Origin: Dicyema japonicum
Taxonomy: Eukaryota; Dicyemida; Rhombozoa; Dicyemidae
Direction: 5' to 3'
Assembly: GCA_011109175.1 (NCBI GenBank)
Contig: RDEW01000002.1
Coordinates: 1,244,676 to 1,308,675, forward strand
Length of the DNA stretch: 64,000 nucleotides
The position numbers and the translations under genes were made by a program. Positions 46,711-57,474 of the stretch are shown here, piece after piece. Under the pieces are notes generated by a model, which saw only the letters and a program-made list of their open reading frames with translations, was not told where the DNA came from and made no database searches. The first letter of the stretch is position 1. The number at the start of each line of letters is the position of its first letter.

Positions 46711-47755
46711 GCAGAGGTTCCCAACCTGGGTTCCGCCAAGTTCCAAATTTTTTTTAATTCTTTTTTTCAAAAGAATAATTTTTCAAAACGAATTAATTTA
46801 ATTTACACGTGTCTAAATGGAGTCTTGTAACAGTGCATATCTTAAAGTTCGATCTTATTGAGAAAGTTATATTGCTTTTGGTTTCACATGGACTGGGGAC
46901 ATGGATTGCCCTCTACCATTTTGTGTTGTTTGCGGTGAAAAACTTGTAAATAGTGCTATGGCTTCAACGAAACTTAGACGTCATTTCTCCACTAAGCACC
47001 TGAACTTTCAAAGAAAAAAAAGAATATTTTATGCGGAAATTGGACCAGAATAAAATTCAAGCATCTCGTTTTACAAAAAATTTAAAATAAACAAAAAAGC
47101 ACTGCATGAGAGTTATGCTGTTGCTGAGATTGCCCCTAAAAATATGAAATTGCATACTCTCCCGAAACTGTTATTTTGCCTGCATCTAAAGTAGTGAAGA
47201 TAATATTCGGAAAATTTCTTCGCTGAGCTCGACTTAATTCCTATTTCTAATAATTCTGTGAGCAGACGCATCAAGGAGATGTCTGATAACATTGAAACCA
47301 CTTTGGTTCTGCGAATTAAAAAATCTGTGTTTTTTGCGCTTCAAAAGGATGAACGCTTAGATTTCAACGGGAAGTATGCAACTATTTGTTTTCGTTCGAT
47401 ATATGAATGATGAATCCATTGTTGAAGATTTTCTTTGCTCAAAGAGTTGATCGGAACAACAAAGGGATGTGAAATTTTGAATCTTATAAATTCATATTTT
47501 GAGGATATAAAGTTGGATTGGAATGTATGTGTGGGTATCTGCACTGATGGTGCTCGAGCAATGACTGGAGGCATTAAAAAGGCTTTGTTTCTATTGCGAA
47601 AAATAAGAATCCGAACATTATTCACACACATTGTTTTCTTCATCGTGAGGCATTGGTCGCAACTATTGTGCAGGAACTTACATGTGCTTTGTAAACTAAT
47701 TAATTACATCAAAATGAGGTTGAAATTGCGAGTTCTCGAAACATTGGTTGAATAA
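46711..47755 (+). pseudogene. hAT transposase relic (ZBED5-like) with left end
   Basis: At 46711 CAGAGGTTCCCAACCTGGGTTCCG is typical of a hAT terminal inverted repeat. The transposase follows: FGFTWTGDMDCPLPFCVVCGEK, then STKLRRHFSTKHLNF, a BED-type zinc finger (C..C...H....H). [65 protein letters not shown] and IVRHWSQLL follow. At least three stops or shifts. It breaks off after VLETLVE at 47755, where a LINE in the other orientation begins. The C-terminal dimerisation domain and right end are missing. Confidence 0.75.
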
Positions 47756-49722
47756 AACAGGAGACAAAGGGGATCCATGGGGAACCCCATTAAGGAAAAA
47801 CCGTGAAATAGACCTTTACTGGCCAATGCAGACGCATTCTCTCCGACCACTAAGGAAGTTAGCTATCCAGAGTTTGAGCTTTCCGGAGATCTTTGTTTGG
47901 CAAAATTTCCAAATAAGAATCCGCCATGACTGAGAGTCAAAAGCCTTGTGGACGTCTATGGAGCTAAGTACAACCTTCATGTGTCTTGGCCTGTGCGAGA
48001 AACCACATCGTATAAAGCTAGTCAATGCAGATAAGTGGGTCGAAGTAGACCTCTCCTTTTTAAAACCATGTTGAAATGACAAATCCGGGAGGAAATTTTT
48101 GATTTTGCAAAAACCAGCCTTTCCAGATTTTCGACACCGAACACAATCACGCGATTGGTCTGTATGAAGCTAAGTCATTCTTCACTTTACCGGGTTTCAA
48201 AATTGGACGTAGGTGGAGAAGCTTCCATGAGGCTGGAATACAATTTTTGTTAATAGAGTGGTTGAATATCTTCGTTAATGCAGCGATTCCATAGTCTCCC
48301 AGATTCTTTAGGAGGATCATTGGGATTTTATCCGGTCTGTTAGAATAGGTTGTTTTAATGGCTTTTAATGTATATCTCACGTCGTTTTCAGTGAAGTGAA
48401 TCGTTTCCGGTTCTTTTTTCGGTTTAATGAGATATTTCGGGGGATATTTTCAATAGAATTTTATTAGGTTGTTCCCTCTCGAGGCTTCTCGGATGGTCTT
48501 CCAAATTTTAGTAGTGGGTCTATTTCTATTCAACGAGGAGAACACATGCTTCCATCTTGATATTTGTGCTCTTACCTCCCTGTTTTTAGTTCATTGTTCA
48601 AAGCCTTGAGTCTAATTCATCCTCAGTAGTTAATCGGCCAGATTTTTTGAGTTATTTCTTTCCTTGGTTAATGTCGACCTGCCATATCCCCTGGTGTAGT
48701 TAAAGTGGTGTTTAGGTACAGATAGTGATCTCGCATCCAAGATAGTGCGGTTTACATAAACGACTACTTTGTCCATGGAAGTAATACCTTCCAAGTGCTG
48801 CAGTAGATTATCAGTAAGTGTACGGTAAAGTCTCTAATCTGCGCGTTTGTAGTTGAATTGTTCTGGGGATCTCCTCCTAGTTGACGTTTCTCTCTTGATC
48901 TCCAAAAGGATGGAATTATGGTCGCTTCTTGAGTTGTAAATGACTGACCAAGTCGATATTGCCGCCAAGAACAAAGCGTGATGTCTGGAGAAGTTAGTTG
49001 GTCTGACTCCCTGAAGGGGGTTCTCGTATGTTTTGACGGGTCATTCATGACCGTGAAAGGTCCTGTCTACGAAAGTAATACTTTTCCTCTTGAGTCGGAC
49101 GGTTGACTTGTCAGCCACAGAAGGTGTTTTGCGTTGATATCGCCGCCAATGATCACGTCGTTCAAAGTAGATAAATTGGGCATATTGTAGTACTTCGGGT
49201 AAAACCAGGTGGGGGCACATAGACGTTCACAAAGGTAATTTTTCCATTTTTTGTTTCAAGTGAGACTGCATTAACTTTAGTAACATCGTCGTTCCCCAAG
49301 ATATTCTTGACCAATGAAGTGATGTCCATACGTCCTTCCAATATAGAACGAAAAGGCCACCATCCCGCATCCTCTTTCGGTCAGTCCGTATTGACTCGTA
49401 TCCAGGGAACATCGGGGTAGGACTGTTCGCAGGCAGTTTTGTCTCTTGTATTAAAGCCATGTCGATCTTCAGCTCCGCCAGGAGAGAGCGCAGTTCCAAT
49501 ATCTTGCCTCTTACTCCATTGATATTCAGTTGAAGAACCGTGAACCGTTTCTTGCGGTGGGTTAGGAGTTCCTTTCGGGTAGATAAGGATGATAGAGCCT
49601 GCCGCCGAGGAGACAGTTTCCTCGAAGGTAGATGTTTAGTGGTTCTCTTTGGAGGAGCATTAGGTGCCATCTGGGCGTTACCAAAACTTGCAGAATCGGT
49701 GAACCACATAACGCCACGCTAA
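47745..49722 (-). pseudogene. L-A LINE, intact 5' end, cut inside RT
   Basis: Its ORF starts at 49709 (MWFTDSASFGNAQMAP). LQLNINGVRGKILELRSLLA, DMALIQETKLP and PGYESIRTDRKRMRDGGLFV form the endonuclease start. Then come further endonuclease pieces (FRESDQLTSPDITLCS), a linker, PDKIPMILLKNLGDYGI, PASWKLLHLRPILKPGK, MSFQHGFKKERSTSTHL, VVLSSIDVHKAFDSQSW (motif A) and NGVPHGSPLSPVLFNQ (motif B). There the sequence stops and hAT sequence begins. Loss of the 3' half is not what LINE insertion produces, so a later rearrangement with the hAT element is likely. Confidence 0.75.
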
Positions 49723-49844
49723 AATTAAAAAAAATTTATGACTTAAATATTGGTTAACTAAGATTTTCTTAATTAAACGTTTTCATTGTAAATGAATTTT
49801 TTATATTTAAAATAAAATAATAATTTAAATAATAAAAAAATAAA

Positions 49845-51159
49845 ATGTCTCCATGTGAGAGTAAACCAAAAAAGGGAAAATATAAAATAAAGTGAATAGA
49901 ATATTAATAGTAGTTTAGAAATAGAGGATGATAAATACCCTTATAAAGGACGTATGGTATACTTTCTCAGACCTGTAATTGACGATTATTTATTCAGTGA
50001 TAAAGAAGCAGACACAACCATTGAATTACTTAATAATGTTCCATGTGCGGAATCAATTAATAAAGACTTAGGAAAATATGAAAGTATTCCCCAAAAGTAT
50101 GAATCAGTGAGTAAAGTTATAAGTGAAGAATCAATAAATTCAAAATTAGAAAATATATTAAAATATAATGAAATAATGAAGAAGCGAATAAATGATAAAG
50201 ATTTATCAGTAAATGAGCGTATAATAATATTACAACTGGGACAATCATTATTATCTCTGAATGAGTGGACTGATGACTGCATTCTGAACAAATATATTGA
50301 TAACCTATCCATTATATTTGATTCCCTTAATGATGTTACCACTCTTAGAAGATTACTGTGTGAAATACCACAAAATGAATTAACTAAATTACGATCATTT
50401 ATTAAGGATTACTCAGAAGAATTATTAAAACGTGTAGAATGTGATAGTCGAGTAAGCAAAGTACATGATAATTGTGTTCACTTTGTGTATAATATTCTTA
50501 ATACTCTAACATTCGACACAGAACAGATTATGTGGAGGGCTAATCAAATTAATGCTGCCATTTTGGGAATTGAGACTAACGTCAGACTCATTCCATCTTT
50601 GTATTGTGTGGGGGACAGATTTATATTGGCTATCACTTTGGCCAATAAAATTATTGTTTTATTATTTTCTTTACTTTAGGGAGTTACTTTGAATTCAAAG
50701 GAAACTAAAATAAGTATGATTGGATGTTTAATGGCCTTCCTTGCTAATTTAAACAACTCACTTATGACTACTATGCTGGCATGTCTTGTTTATTCTCTCC
50801 CTCCTTTCTTTACTGGAGAAGTAACCAATCTTACATACAAACAGTACTTCAAGTTATCACGACTGGTGGCTTCATTTGTTAAGTCTTCTCTTGACTTTTT
50901 TGATAATAATGAATTGATGGAGTGGATTAAGGATATGATGACTACTTTTGTGAGTAATGGGGAGTTTGATGTTCTCAAAATGGGAATTCTATTTAATATG
51001 TTGGATGTATTGGACACTAAGGAAGAATGGTTTGTCTCATTTGCTGTTAAAATTGGGGATCTCTTATTTGATGATTCAATGTTGCCACCAAAGGATGACT
51101 TTGATGAACAAATTAGATTACAACTTGTTGGTATTCTTGATAAAATATTGATTTGTTAA
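49845..51159 (+). CDS. Unrecognised all-helical protein, 422 aa
   Basis: With introns of 22 and 24 nt (after KKGKYKI and after LANKII) the frame closes at exactly 423 codons. The N-terminus MSPCESKPKKGKYK is basic. The rest is a run of amphipathic helices without membrane character: GRMVYFLRPVIDDYLF, LLNNVPCAESINKDLG, SKLENILKYNEIMKKRI, SVNERIIILQLGQSLLSLNEW, DCILNKYIDNLSIIFDSLND, LRSFIKDYSEELLKRV, MIGCLMAFLANLNNSLMTTM and WFVSFAVKIGDLLFDD. The spacing suggests an ARM/HEAT-like solenoid. I do not recognise the family. It heads a plus-strand run of closely spaced genes. The start is the only ATG that joins the frame through the first intron. Confidence 0.75.
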
Positions 51160-51234
51160 TAATTACTCCTTTATTTTTAAGTTTTTATGGTTTATTATTT
51201 CACTCACAAAATATTAATAAAGTCAAATGGCTTC

Positions 51235-51590
51235 CAGCCTACAACAAGAGTTACCCTTCATGTTCTGTAAAGCCATTCTAGACTCCAATTCATTATATTT
51301 ATAAATTTAGATTTTGAAGTTAGATAACTGTTATTCAAATACTGAAATTGATGTATTTTTTCACATGTGGTAATGCCCATCTTTATGATAATGTCCCTTT
51401 ATAAGCATAATATATTGTGCTTTAATGAATAAATAGAATTGTAAGCGAATCTGTAAATTTTACAATTGTAAATAACAGAGTGACAATAAATCAACAGACC
51501 AATTATACTGAGACCTAAAATAGTGTGAAAAAGTAATGTGGGAATGGTGATCGTTATGAACTTTATCTGATTAATTATAAAGTCCAACTA
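51235..51590 (-). CDS. Possible small membrane protein, unrecognised
   Basis: The minus frame 51587-51399 encodes MDFIINQIKFITITIPTLLF and then ILGLSIIGLLIYCHSVI, two hydrophobic spans, before LKHNILCL and a stop. More minus-strand coding-like sequence may continue to about 51235 through a micro-intron. There is no homology I can name. It would be the only minus-strand gene in the cluster, so it may be chance in AT-rich DNA. Confidence 0.3.
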
Positions 51591-51609
51591 TTACGTTTTA
51601 ATAAATGAT

Positions 51610-52219
51610 ATGGAAAGCCAACCACGAACTCAGAGTTTACAAGTATATTTATTAAAGGCTAAAACTAAAAATTTAATAATGGATAGAAATTTAAAAAACT
51701 CACAAAAGACAGATGAACGTTCAATAAAGATAAGGGAAAGAGAACTTGACCGTGACTTTGTGAGTACAGAGAATAAATTAAGACAACTACAATCAAATAG
51801 GAATGAAAATAAGTAGAAATGTTCATTAATTTTAGAATTGATAAAGATAATTATAATACTATAAAAACTAAAGTTGACAAATTCAAACTAATCATTTAGT
51901 GGAGGGATGAGACTAATAAATTGGAAGAGATTATTGACAAGATATGTTTGAATATTAATCAAAATAATATAGTATTTGAAATATAAGTAATTAGACAAAT
52001 AAAATATACCCAGAGAGATATATTATAAAGTCAATTAAACATAGTAATAAAGATGATAAGTTTATTTACGACTCATCTATGCAAGCCATTTGGGAATCAA
52101 AGAAAAACAGTGATGAATCCACGCAAATAAAGTCCTTTAAAGGAGTGGTTGAGAAAGTAAATAAATTAAAAATTGGTCGCATAAAGAAACTCATATTGAA
52201 AGGGTCCCATGTGAAATGA
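51610..52219 (+). CDS. Unrecognised coiled-coil protein, 178 aa
   Basis: Three introns of 23, 27 and 23 nt give exactly 179 codons. The protein is highly charged and helical: MESQPRTQSLQVYLLKAKTK, IKIRERELDRDFVSTENKLR, WRDETNKLEEIIDKICLNIN, DDKFIYDSSMQAIWESKK, SFKGVVEKVNKLKIGRIKKL. No membrane span or signal peptide. The heptad-like spacing in the first 70 residues suggests a coiled coil. Family not recognised. It begins about 450 bp after the helical protein gene and ends about 110 bp before the next. Confidence 0.65.
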
Positions 52220-52329
52220 TGACCTAATAATAAAACTAACTTTAATTCCCTGGGTGTTTAATTAACATTATTTAAATAAAATAATACGTAAATAACTGTT
52301 TAAATAGTGAAAATTGGTTAAATAAGAAT

Positions 52330-52587
52330 ATGGCGGGTAGAAAAGGAAATAAAAGGTAATTGTAATATTTTGAAAGGAGTCGATCCCCTGACAATCAATA
52401 TATATTTGGTGGACAGCGGTATGTTTGTTTATATTATATTTAGAAGTAATAAATATTATTAATAATAGATTATGAAAGTACTACATACATGCTATTTGGA
52501 GGACTTATTACTATAGGACTACTAATACTTCTATATTTCATGCACTGCAGGGAAATGATAGTTCTACCTTTCTTTAATTGTGACTAA
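52330..52587 (+). CDS. Unrecognised 62-aa single-pass membrane protein
   Basis: Introns of 21, 25 and 23 nt leave exactly 63 codons. The product starts MAGRKGNKRSRSPDNQYIFG, then GQRNYESTTYMLFGGL, a span ITIGLLILLYFMHC and the tail REMIVLPFFNCD. A basic N-terminus before one hydrophobic segment suggests a tail-anchored or type II small protein of the secretory pathway. It is too short to assign by eye. The exact codon sum supports it as real. Confidence 0.55.
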
Positions 52588-52799
52588 CATATTCATTTAT
52601 ACTAACCATTCATTATTACATTAAACCATATGATCAAATAACTATTGGTTGTTAGATTTATTATGCTCATAACAATGCTTGGAACAACAATAAAACAAAT
52701 TCTTTTTGCATAATCCTCACATTCGACCATTTAATTTATTACCACAGAATACAAATAAGTTCCCATTATTGCAGAAGCAGATAAACCTTCCAAAAGTCC

Positions 52800-53040
52800 A
52801 TGTAGAACTGTGGGAAATGGAAAAAGGAACCAGTCCTTATAGTCATGAGAAAATGGTAATCTTCACCAGTGGATTTGGTACCTTTCAACTGTGTCTTGCC
52901 GAAAGGATTCGTCTCCTCACGGATGGAATCTAGCTGACGAAAATTTACCTTAATTGAAAAGTACATCTATCAGATTCTAACCAACAACTGTCAGATCCGA
53001 TGTCATCAGACGTTATGTTCAGCAAAGAAGGCCTTACCCT
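52800..53040 (-). repeat. SINE-2 copy
   Basis: Plus-strand words ATGGTAATCTTCACCAGTGG, GATGGAATCTAGCTGACGA, AATTGAAAAGTA and CCGATGTCATCAGACGTTA match the copies at 28930-29150 and 1-135. On the minus strand the head reads GGCTGAACATAACGTCTGATG, a box-A-like start, then a mutated box B (TTGGTTAGAATCTG). It sits 110 bp upstream of the BOP1 start. Confidence 0.6.
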
Positions 53041-53147
53041 TGTTTAAGGACATTATTGTTTATTTGAGAAAGTATTAAATTAATATCTATTTAATATATT
53101 TAAATAAAATATAAATTATTTAAATAAAGTTCCTCACGTGCGGAAAT

Positions 53148-54950
53148 ATGGTTGAAGTGGACAAATATGGTTCTGATTCATCAGATGAAGAAGACGTGAT
53201 TACAACAATTGGTAATGTGCCTATAAAGTGGTATGAGCATCTCGACCATGTCGGATACTCTGTGGAAGGGAATAAAATATTGAAACCTAAAAAGATAGAT
53301 AATGTGGATAATTTGTTGGGTAAAGTGGAGAATAGTGATTATTGGTATTAGTGAATATTAATGAAAGGAGAACTATAAATGATAGTGTAAGTGGTGAGAA
53401 TGTAGTTTTGTCATCAGGAGATATAAACGTAGTAAAAAGTGTATGTTCAGGCAATTCGATTAAAACATATTATAATCCAAAATATTCAAAGGAAGTAAAA
53501 GTAAGTCCTTATGGAAGTATAATTTTATCAAAGAGCAAATTATATAAAGTATATAGTAATATATATTGTTAGAGTAATAATAAAATAAAGAAGGATAAAG
53601 TAAATATTAGATTGTATGATTTATGGAGTAATAATACTAATAATAATAAAACGAATAAAATATTAGATTGTGGTAATGAAGAATCATATAATCCACCAAA
53701 GGAATATTGTAAAGGATATGATAGTCTTTTGAGTGTTGAATCATATGATGATTATATAAAGGACAGATTCAATCGTTTGTTGGATTTGTATTTGTGTGCT
53801 CGACATAAGAAAGTATATTGAATATATAAAATATAGAGGAGTATGTCAGTGAGATTACCACAAATTGCAGATGTATCCCATAAATTTCCATCAAAATTAA
53901 GACAGGTATTATTACTAATAAATAAAGAAATATATTGGTCATGAGGGTGCTGTACGTTGTGTAGGAGTGGACTCTAGTGGATTATTACTGGTGTCTGGTT
54001 CTGATGACAGAACAGTTCGTTTTTGGTGTTTGGAGAGTGGTCGTTGTTTGTCAATAGTGAGATTAAGTGGTGAATGTGTGGATGTGTGTTTTGTTGATCA
54101 TCCAAATGGTAGTTTTGTAACAGCTGTTGTGTAAGTGTTATATTAATTAAAGAGGTGAATCTGTAGAGTTTATATTACCTCCATTTGTTAACTCTAATTG
54201 GGATATTCCATTTAATGATAATAAATATTTTAAATGGATAAGAAAGAGTGGTTCATCATTTATGGAAATTAATAGTTTATCATTAATATCCAAATGTGTA
54301 TGGCATAATAAATATGATTATTTTGTTACTGTTCATCCAAAACAGGACTCACAAAGTCTGGCTGTACATCAATTATCCAAAGGTATTTCACAATTTCTGT
54401 TTCGTCGATCAAAAGGATTTATTATTAATGTCTCCTTTCATTCTCTATATTTATTTATTCTGGTTTATTTATTTTTTATTATTTAGACTAAACAATCTGT
54501 ACTTGTTTATAATCTTATTAAACAATCATTCGTTCATAAATATGTCTCTTCACTCTGGCTATCATCTTTCTCATTACATCCACATTCTACACATTTTATT
54601 CTTGGTTCTCAAGATGGCCGTATTCTTTGCTTTGATTCTCTATTTCATCATAAACCATACAAAACATTATTGTAGTCTTTATATTAGTATTTAGTCATCA
54701 TCACAAATCTGTTTTATCACTCCACTTTCATACTGTATATCCCTTGGTTGCTTCTGCTTCTGCTGATCAATCCATTCTAATATTTAATATTATTCAGTAT
54801 TCTTTATTATTATTTATTAGTGATTCTAATATTATTCCACTCAAAATACTAACTGGACATTCTCTTCAAGTTAATCAATGTCTTTTTCATCCTATTCATC
54901 CATGGATTATCACATGCTCTCATGATTCTCTTATTCATTTATATACTTGA
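53148..54950 (+). CDS. BOP1: BOP1/Erb1 ribosome-biogenesis protein
   Basis: BOP1 (yeast Erb1) works in the nucleolus in the PeBoW complex with PES1 and WDR12 for 60S maturation. The start MVEVDKYGSDSSDEED is acidic. The BOP1NT domain follows: NVPIKWYEHLDHVGYSVEGN (family NVPLEWYDDFPHVGYDLDG), NSDYWRTINDS, FYDLW-like LYDLWSNN, EESYNPPKEY, YIKDRFNRLLDLYLCARHKK, LPQIADVSHKFPSKLR. A WD40 propeller begins GHEGAVRCVGVDSSGLLLVSGS and DRTVRFWCLESGRC. It includes LAVHQLSKGISQFLFRRSKG, KYVSSLW, LGSQDGRILCFDS, HHHKSVLSLHFHTVYPLVAS, and ends HPIHPWIITCSHDSLIHLYT. Eight introns of 23, 24, 24, 22, 22, 24, 23 and 24 nt give exactly 539 codons. At 538 residues it is much shorter than the human 746. Start is the first ATG. 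Confidence 0.93.
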
Positions 54951-55165
54951 CTTATTAATCTCACAACATAGTCCTTACATAACTTTTAATCCAATTGTAC
55001 ATTTAGAAAAAAAAGGAAATCAAGTTTACATCTTTTTGGATAAGTTCAGTACAATTGAGATAAATGACCTATTTGGTAAGCACAATTTTCTGGAAAAACC
55101 ATTGCGTCATTCTAGATTCACCCTTTCGCTTCCTGCAAGTTCCATCATTCTAGGTTCACTATAAA
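54951..55165 (+). other. Open frame behind BOP1, unassigned
   Basis: An open stretch reads ITFNPIVHLEKKGNQVYIFL, DKFSTIEINDLFGKHNF and SRFTLSLPASSIILGSL before a stop. Its end loosely recalls the C-terminal beta domain of family 13 glycosidases, but no catalytic part is nearby and the match is weak. It could equally be BOP1 3' untranslated sequence. Confidence 0.25.
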
Positions 55166-55249
55166 AATTAACTATGATGAATTTTTTCATTAATCCGTCT
55201 AACTATGGTGACTGTGATGATTAAACCCTTAAATGACAGGGTGAGTTAT

Positions 55250-55350
55250 TAAATTATTCCAAAGACCAAGGATAAAGACAAACTAACTAATTCCTTGATC
55301 CTGACGCGTTCTAGAAGAACCTCCATCCAAGCACGGTGATCCAAAGGACA
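55250..55350 (-). repeat. L-A LINE 3' tail
   Basis: The minus strand reads GTGCTTGGATGGAGGTTCTT, then GAACGCGTCAGGATCA and TTAGTTAGTTTG, the L-A 3' end also seen at 22990-23055 and 29955-30010. Confidence 0.6.
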
Positions 55351-55455
55351 TTATCCGAAAAGCTGAGGTCGATGCCATAGAACGAAATTGTCTATTGGTA
55401 GAATGAATATATGTATCCTTTTGAATGTCGGCCAGTCATTGGGCATCTCTCGAGT

Positions 55456-56127
55456 AATGTGAATCCAATTTATTTATTTTAATAACCCGGGAACACCGAG
55501 AAAAAAGGACAATAAAGTCAAACAGCTAGGTGATCCCAGTCCTCGCAATCAATTGTGCTATTCGACGTCTGTGATCTTCCATTGTCCCCACTATTTTCCG
55601 GAAGAGCCTTCTCTCGGTCTTGCAGAGGAATCCGATCGGGGAGGGGAATTTCTTATCCAATCGGTTTTCTCTTGCCATGGAAAGGATCAGGCGAAGCGGG
55701 TTTCCATCTTCCTCACAGACGCGAAGAAATCTGGAGCCACGACTACGGATCTTAGCTTCCATGAGTAGTGGGTCAACGGAGGCATACTCAACGGCTGGAG
55801 CGATTGTTTGTTGGTAGAGGGTAGAAACAGAAAAGTCCATGTTCCTCGGGGTCCTCCGGACAAGGGCGCGTAAAACGTTAATTTTCTGTAAGACCCTGGT
55901 AATCATGTCTTTTGCGTGGGAGTTGAAATTGAGTAGACTGTCGTACTTGACTCGAAGGAGAGTGGGGGACCTTGTCACTGGAATCCGAGTGGGACCAATA
56001 AAGATACTCGGTTCATCCTTAGAACGACGGTCCGAAGTGAAAGTGGAACAGATGGACTTGGTTGCAGAAATCGTAAAGTCGATTGTCAACAAATCCAATC
56101 GTGGAGAGTGTTCAATGTGAATCCAAT
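55456..56127 (-). pseudogene. 5'-truncated L-A-like LINE with 14-bp target duplication
   Basis: AATGTGAATCCAAT is present at 55456-55469 and 56114-56127. Between them a 190-codon minus frame (56098-55526) stays open: MDLLTIDFTISATKSICSTF, SPTLLRVKYDSLLNFNSHAK, INVLRALVRRTP, LYQQTIAPAVEYASV, RFLRVCEEDGNPL and the end IVGTMEDHRRRIAQLIARTGIT. This is the post-RT region only. The 3' tail is AT-rich (AATAAATAAA). The open frame and clean duplication mark it as fairly young. Confidence 0.75.
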
Positions 56128-56215
56128 GACGGTGAATTTAGTGAAAGAATCTATTTATTAATAAATATTATAAGTCTAATAAATTATTATTTCAAATAAT
56201 AAATCATTGTTAGTA

Positions 56216-57474
56216 ATGAAGAAATTTTTCAAAAAGCAAGAAACTAGATCAAATTTGGATCAAATTGGTAAGATTGTGAACTTTTCCACAAACCGTGTGA
56301 CCATTGATGGAATAATTGACCATGGTAATGAAGTATGTATAACATTAAGGGGGATTCTCTGTTATATATTCAGTAAAAGGGAACAAATGCAAGATGGCTC
56401 TGAAGAAAACAAATGTAAGCGATAAAGCTACCTTAGAGAGATGCCAAATGGAAATAAAAGTGATGGTAATTGATTATGTAATCTTAAGAAAGAATGTGTG
56501 CATCCTAATATTGTTCAATTAGTGGAAAGTAGTGTAATCACAATGGATAAATGCTATTCAGTATTTCTGTTGATGGAGCTTTGTCAAAGTATTGATTATT
56601 ATTTACTCAGAGAGTCTGATTAAATTATTGAATGAAAATAAAGAGAAAGGATTATCTGATGTATTCATTTTTAAAATATTTAATGATATTTGCAAAGGAG
56701 TATCTGTTCTCCACAATAATTCAATAATAAACAGAGACATCAAAGTATTACAATTATATCATTTATAGGTGGAAAATGTTCTTTTAAACTCAAGTGGGAA
56801 CTTTGTAATTTGTGACTTTGGTAGTGCTGTCTACGATGTTGGTTACAGAGAGTTGAATTCCACACAGATATTACAATTAAAGGATGAAATAGCAAGGTTG
56901 TCTCTTTATATCACAAAGTGTTACTACTCTTGCCTATAGATCCCCTGAAATGGTTGATCTTTATTGTGGTCATTATATTTCTGTCAAATCAGACATTTGG
57001 GTTTTTATCTCCTTTATTATAGGCTTTGGGATGTCTTCTTTACAAGTTGTGCTTTCTTCAAATGCCTTTTGAAGAAAATAATCTTGCAATCCTATCCGTT
57101 CGCTATTCATTTCCTGGCTTATGTAATCATATTCTAAAGGATATTATTGGTTATCACACTTGCTCATTATTAGATAGTTGTCTAGTCTTCTCCCCCAATG
57201 ACAGACCAACTATTGATATCATTATAGAATCTCTAACAAAAAGAGTAACCCCTACTAAAATAATGGCCAATTCAGTCAAAATTATATTAAATTGTAGACA
57301 AAACAAGTAAAAATACCCGATGACGTGTTTATGTCCGCTCCTTTTCATTATCCAGAATGTCCCTGGCCTTTAGATGAATCAATGTTTTCTGTGGACCAAT
57401 TTGGGGTAAATAACCCATTTTGTGAAGTAAAGCAAGAAAGTGAAGGAATAGTAAATGAATGCTTTACTCATTAA
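56216..57474 (+). CDS. AAK1: AAK1/BIKE-type (Numb-associated) protein kinase
   Basis: NAK-family kinases phosphorylate the AP-2 mu subunit and drive clathrin endocytosis. Order seen: NRVTIDGIIDHGGFSVIYSV (glycine loop), CKMALKKTN (VAIK lysine), KECVHPNIVQLVESS, YSVFLLMELCQKSLIKLLNE, SIINRDIKVENVLLNSSGNF (catalytic loop; family HRDLKVEN, here NRDIKVEN), VICDFGSAVYD (DFG), TLAYRSPEMVDLYCGHYIS, KSDIWALGCLLYKLCFLQMP, FEENNLAI and SPNDRPTIDIII. Seven introns of 25, 23, 22, 24, 22, 22 and 23 nt give 366 codons exactly. The tail keeps FGVNNPF, an NPF motif of the kind EH-domain proteins bind, but the long AAK1 tail is lost (365 residues in all). The ATG used is the one at 56216. Confidence 0.92.

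Noticed and set aside
54951-55165. Glycoside hydrolase gene behind BOP1
   Set aside because: Only a vague beta-domain-like end is seen, with no catalytic part; listed as unassigned.
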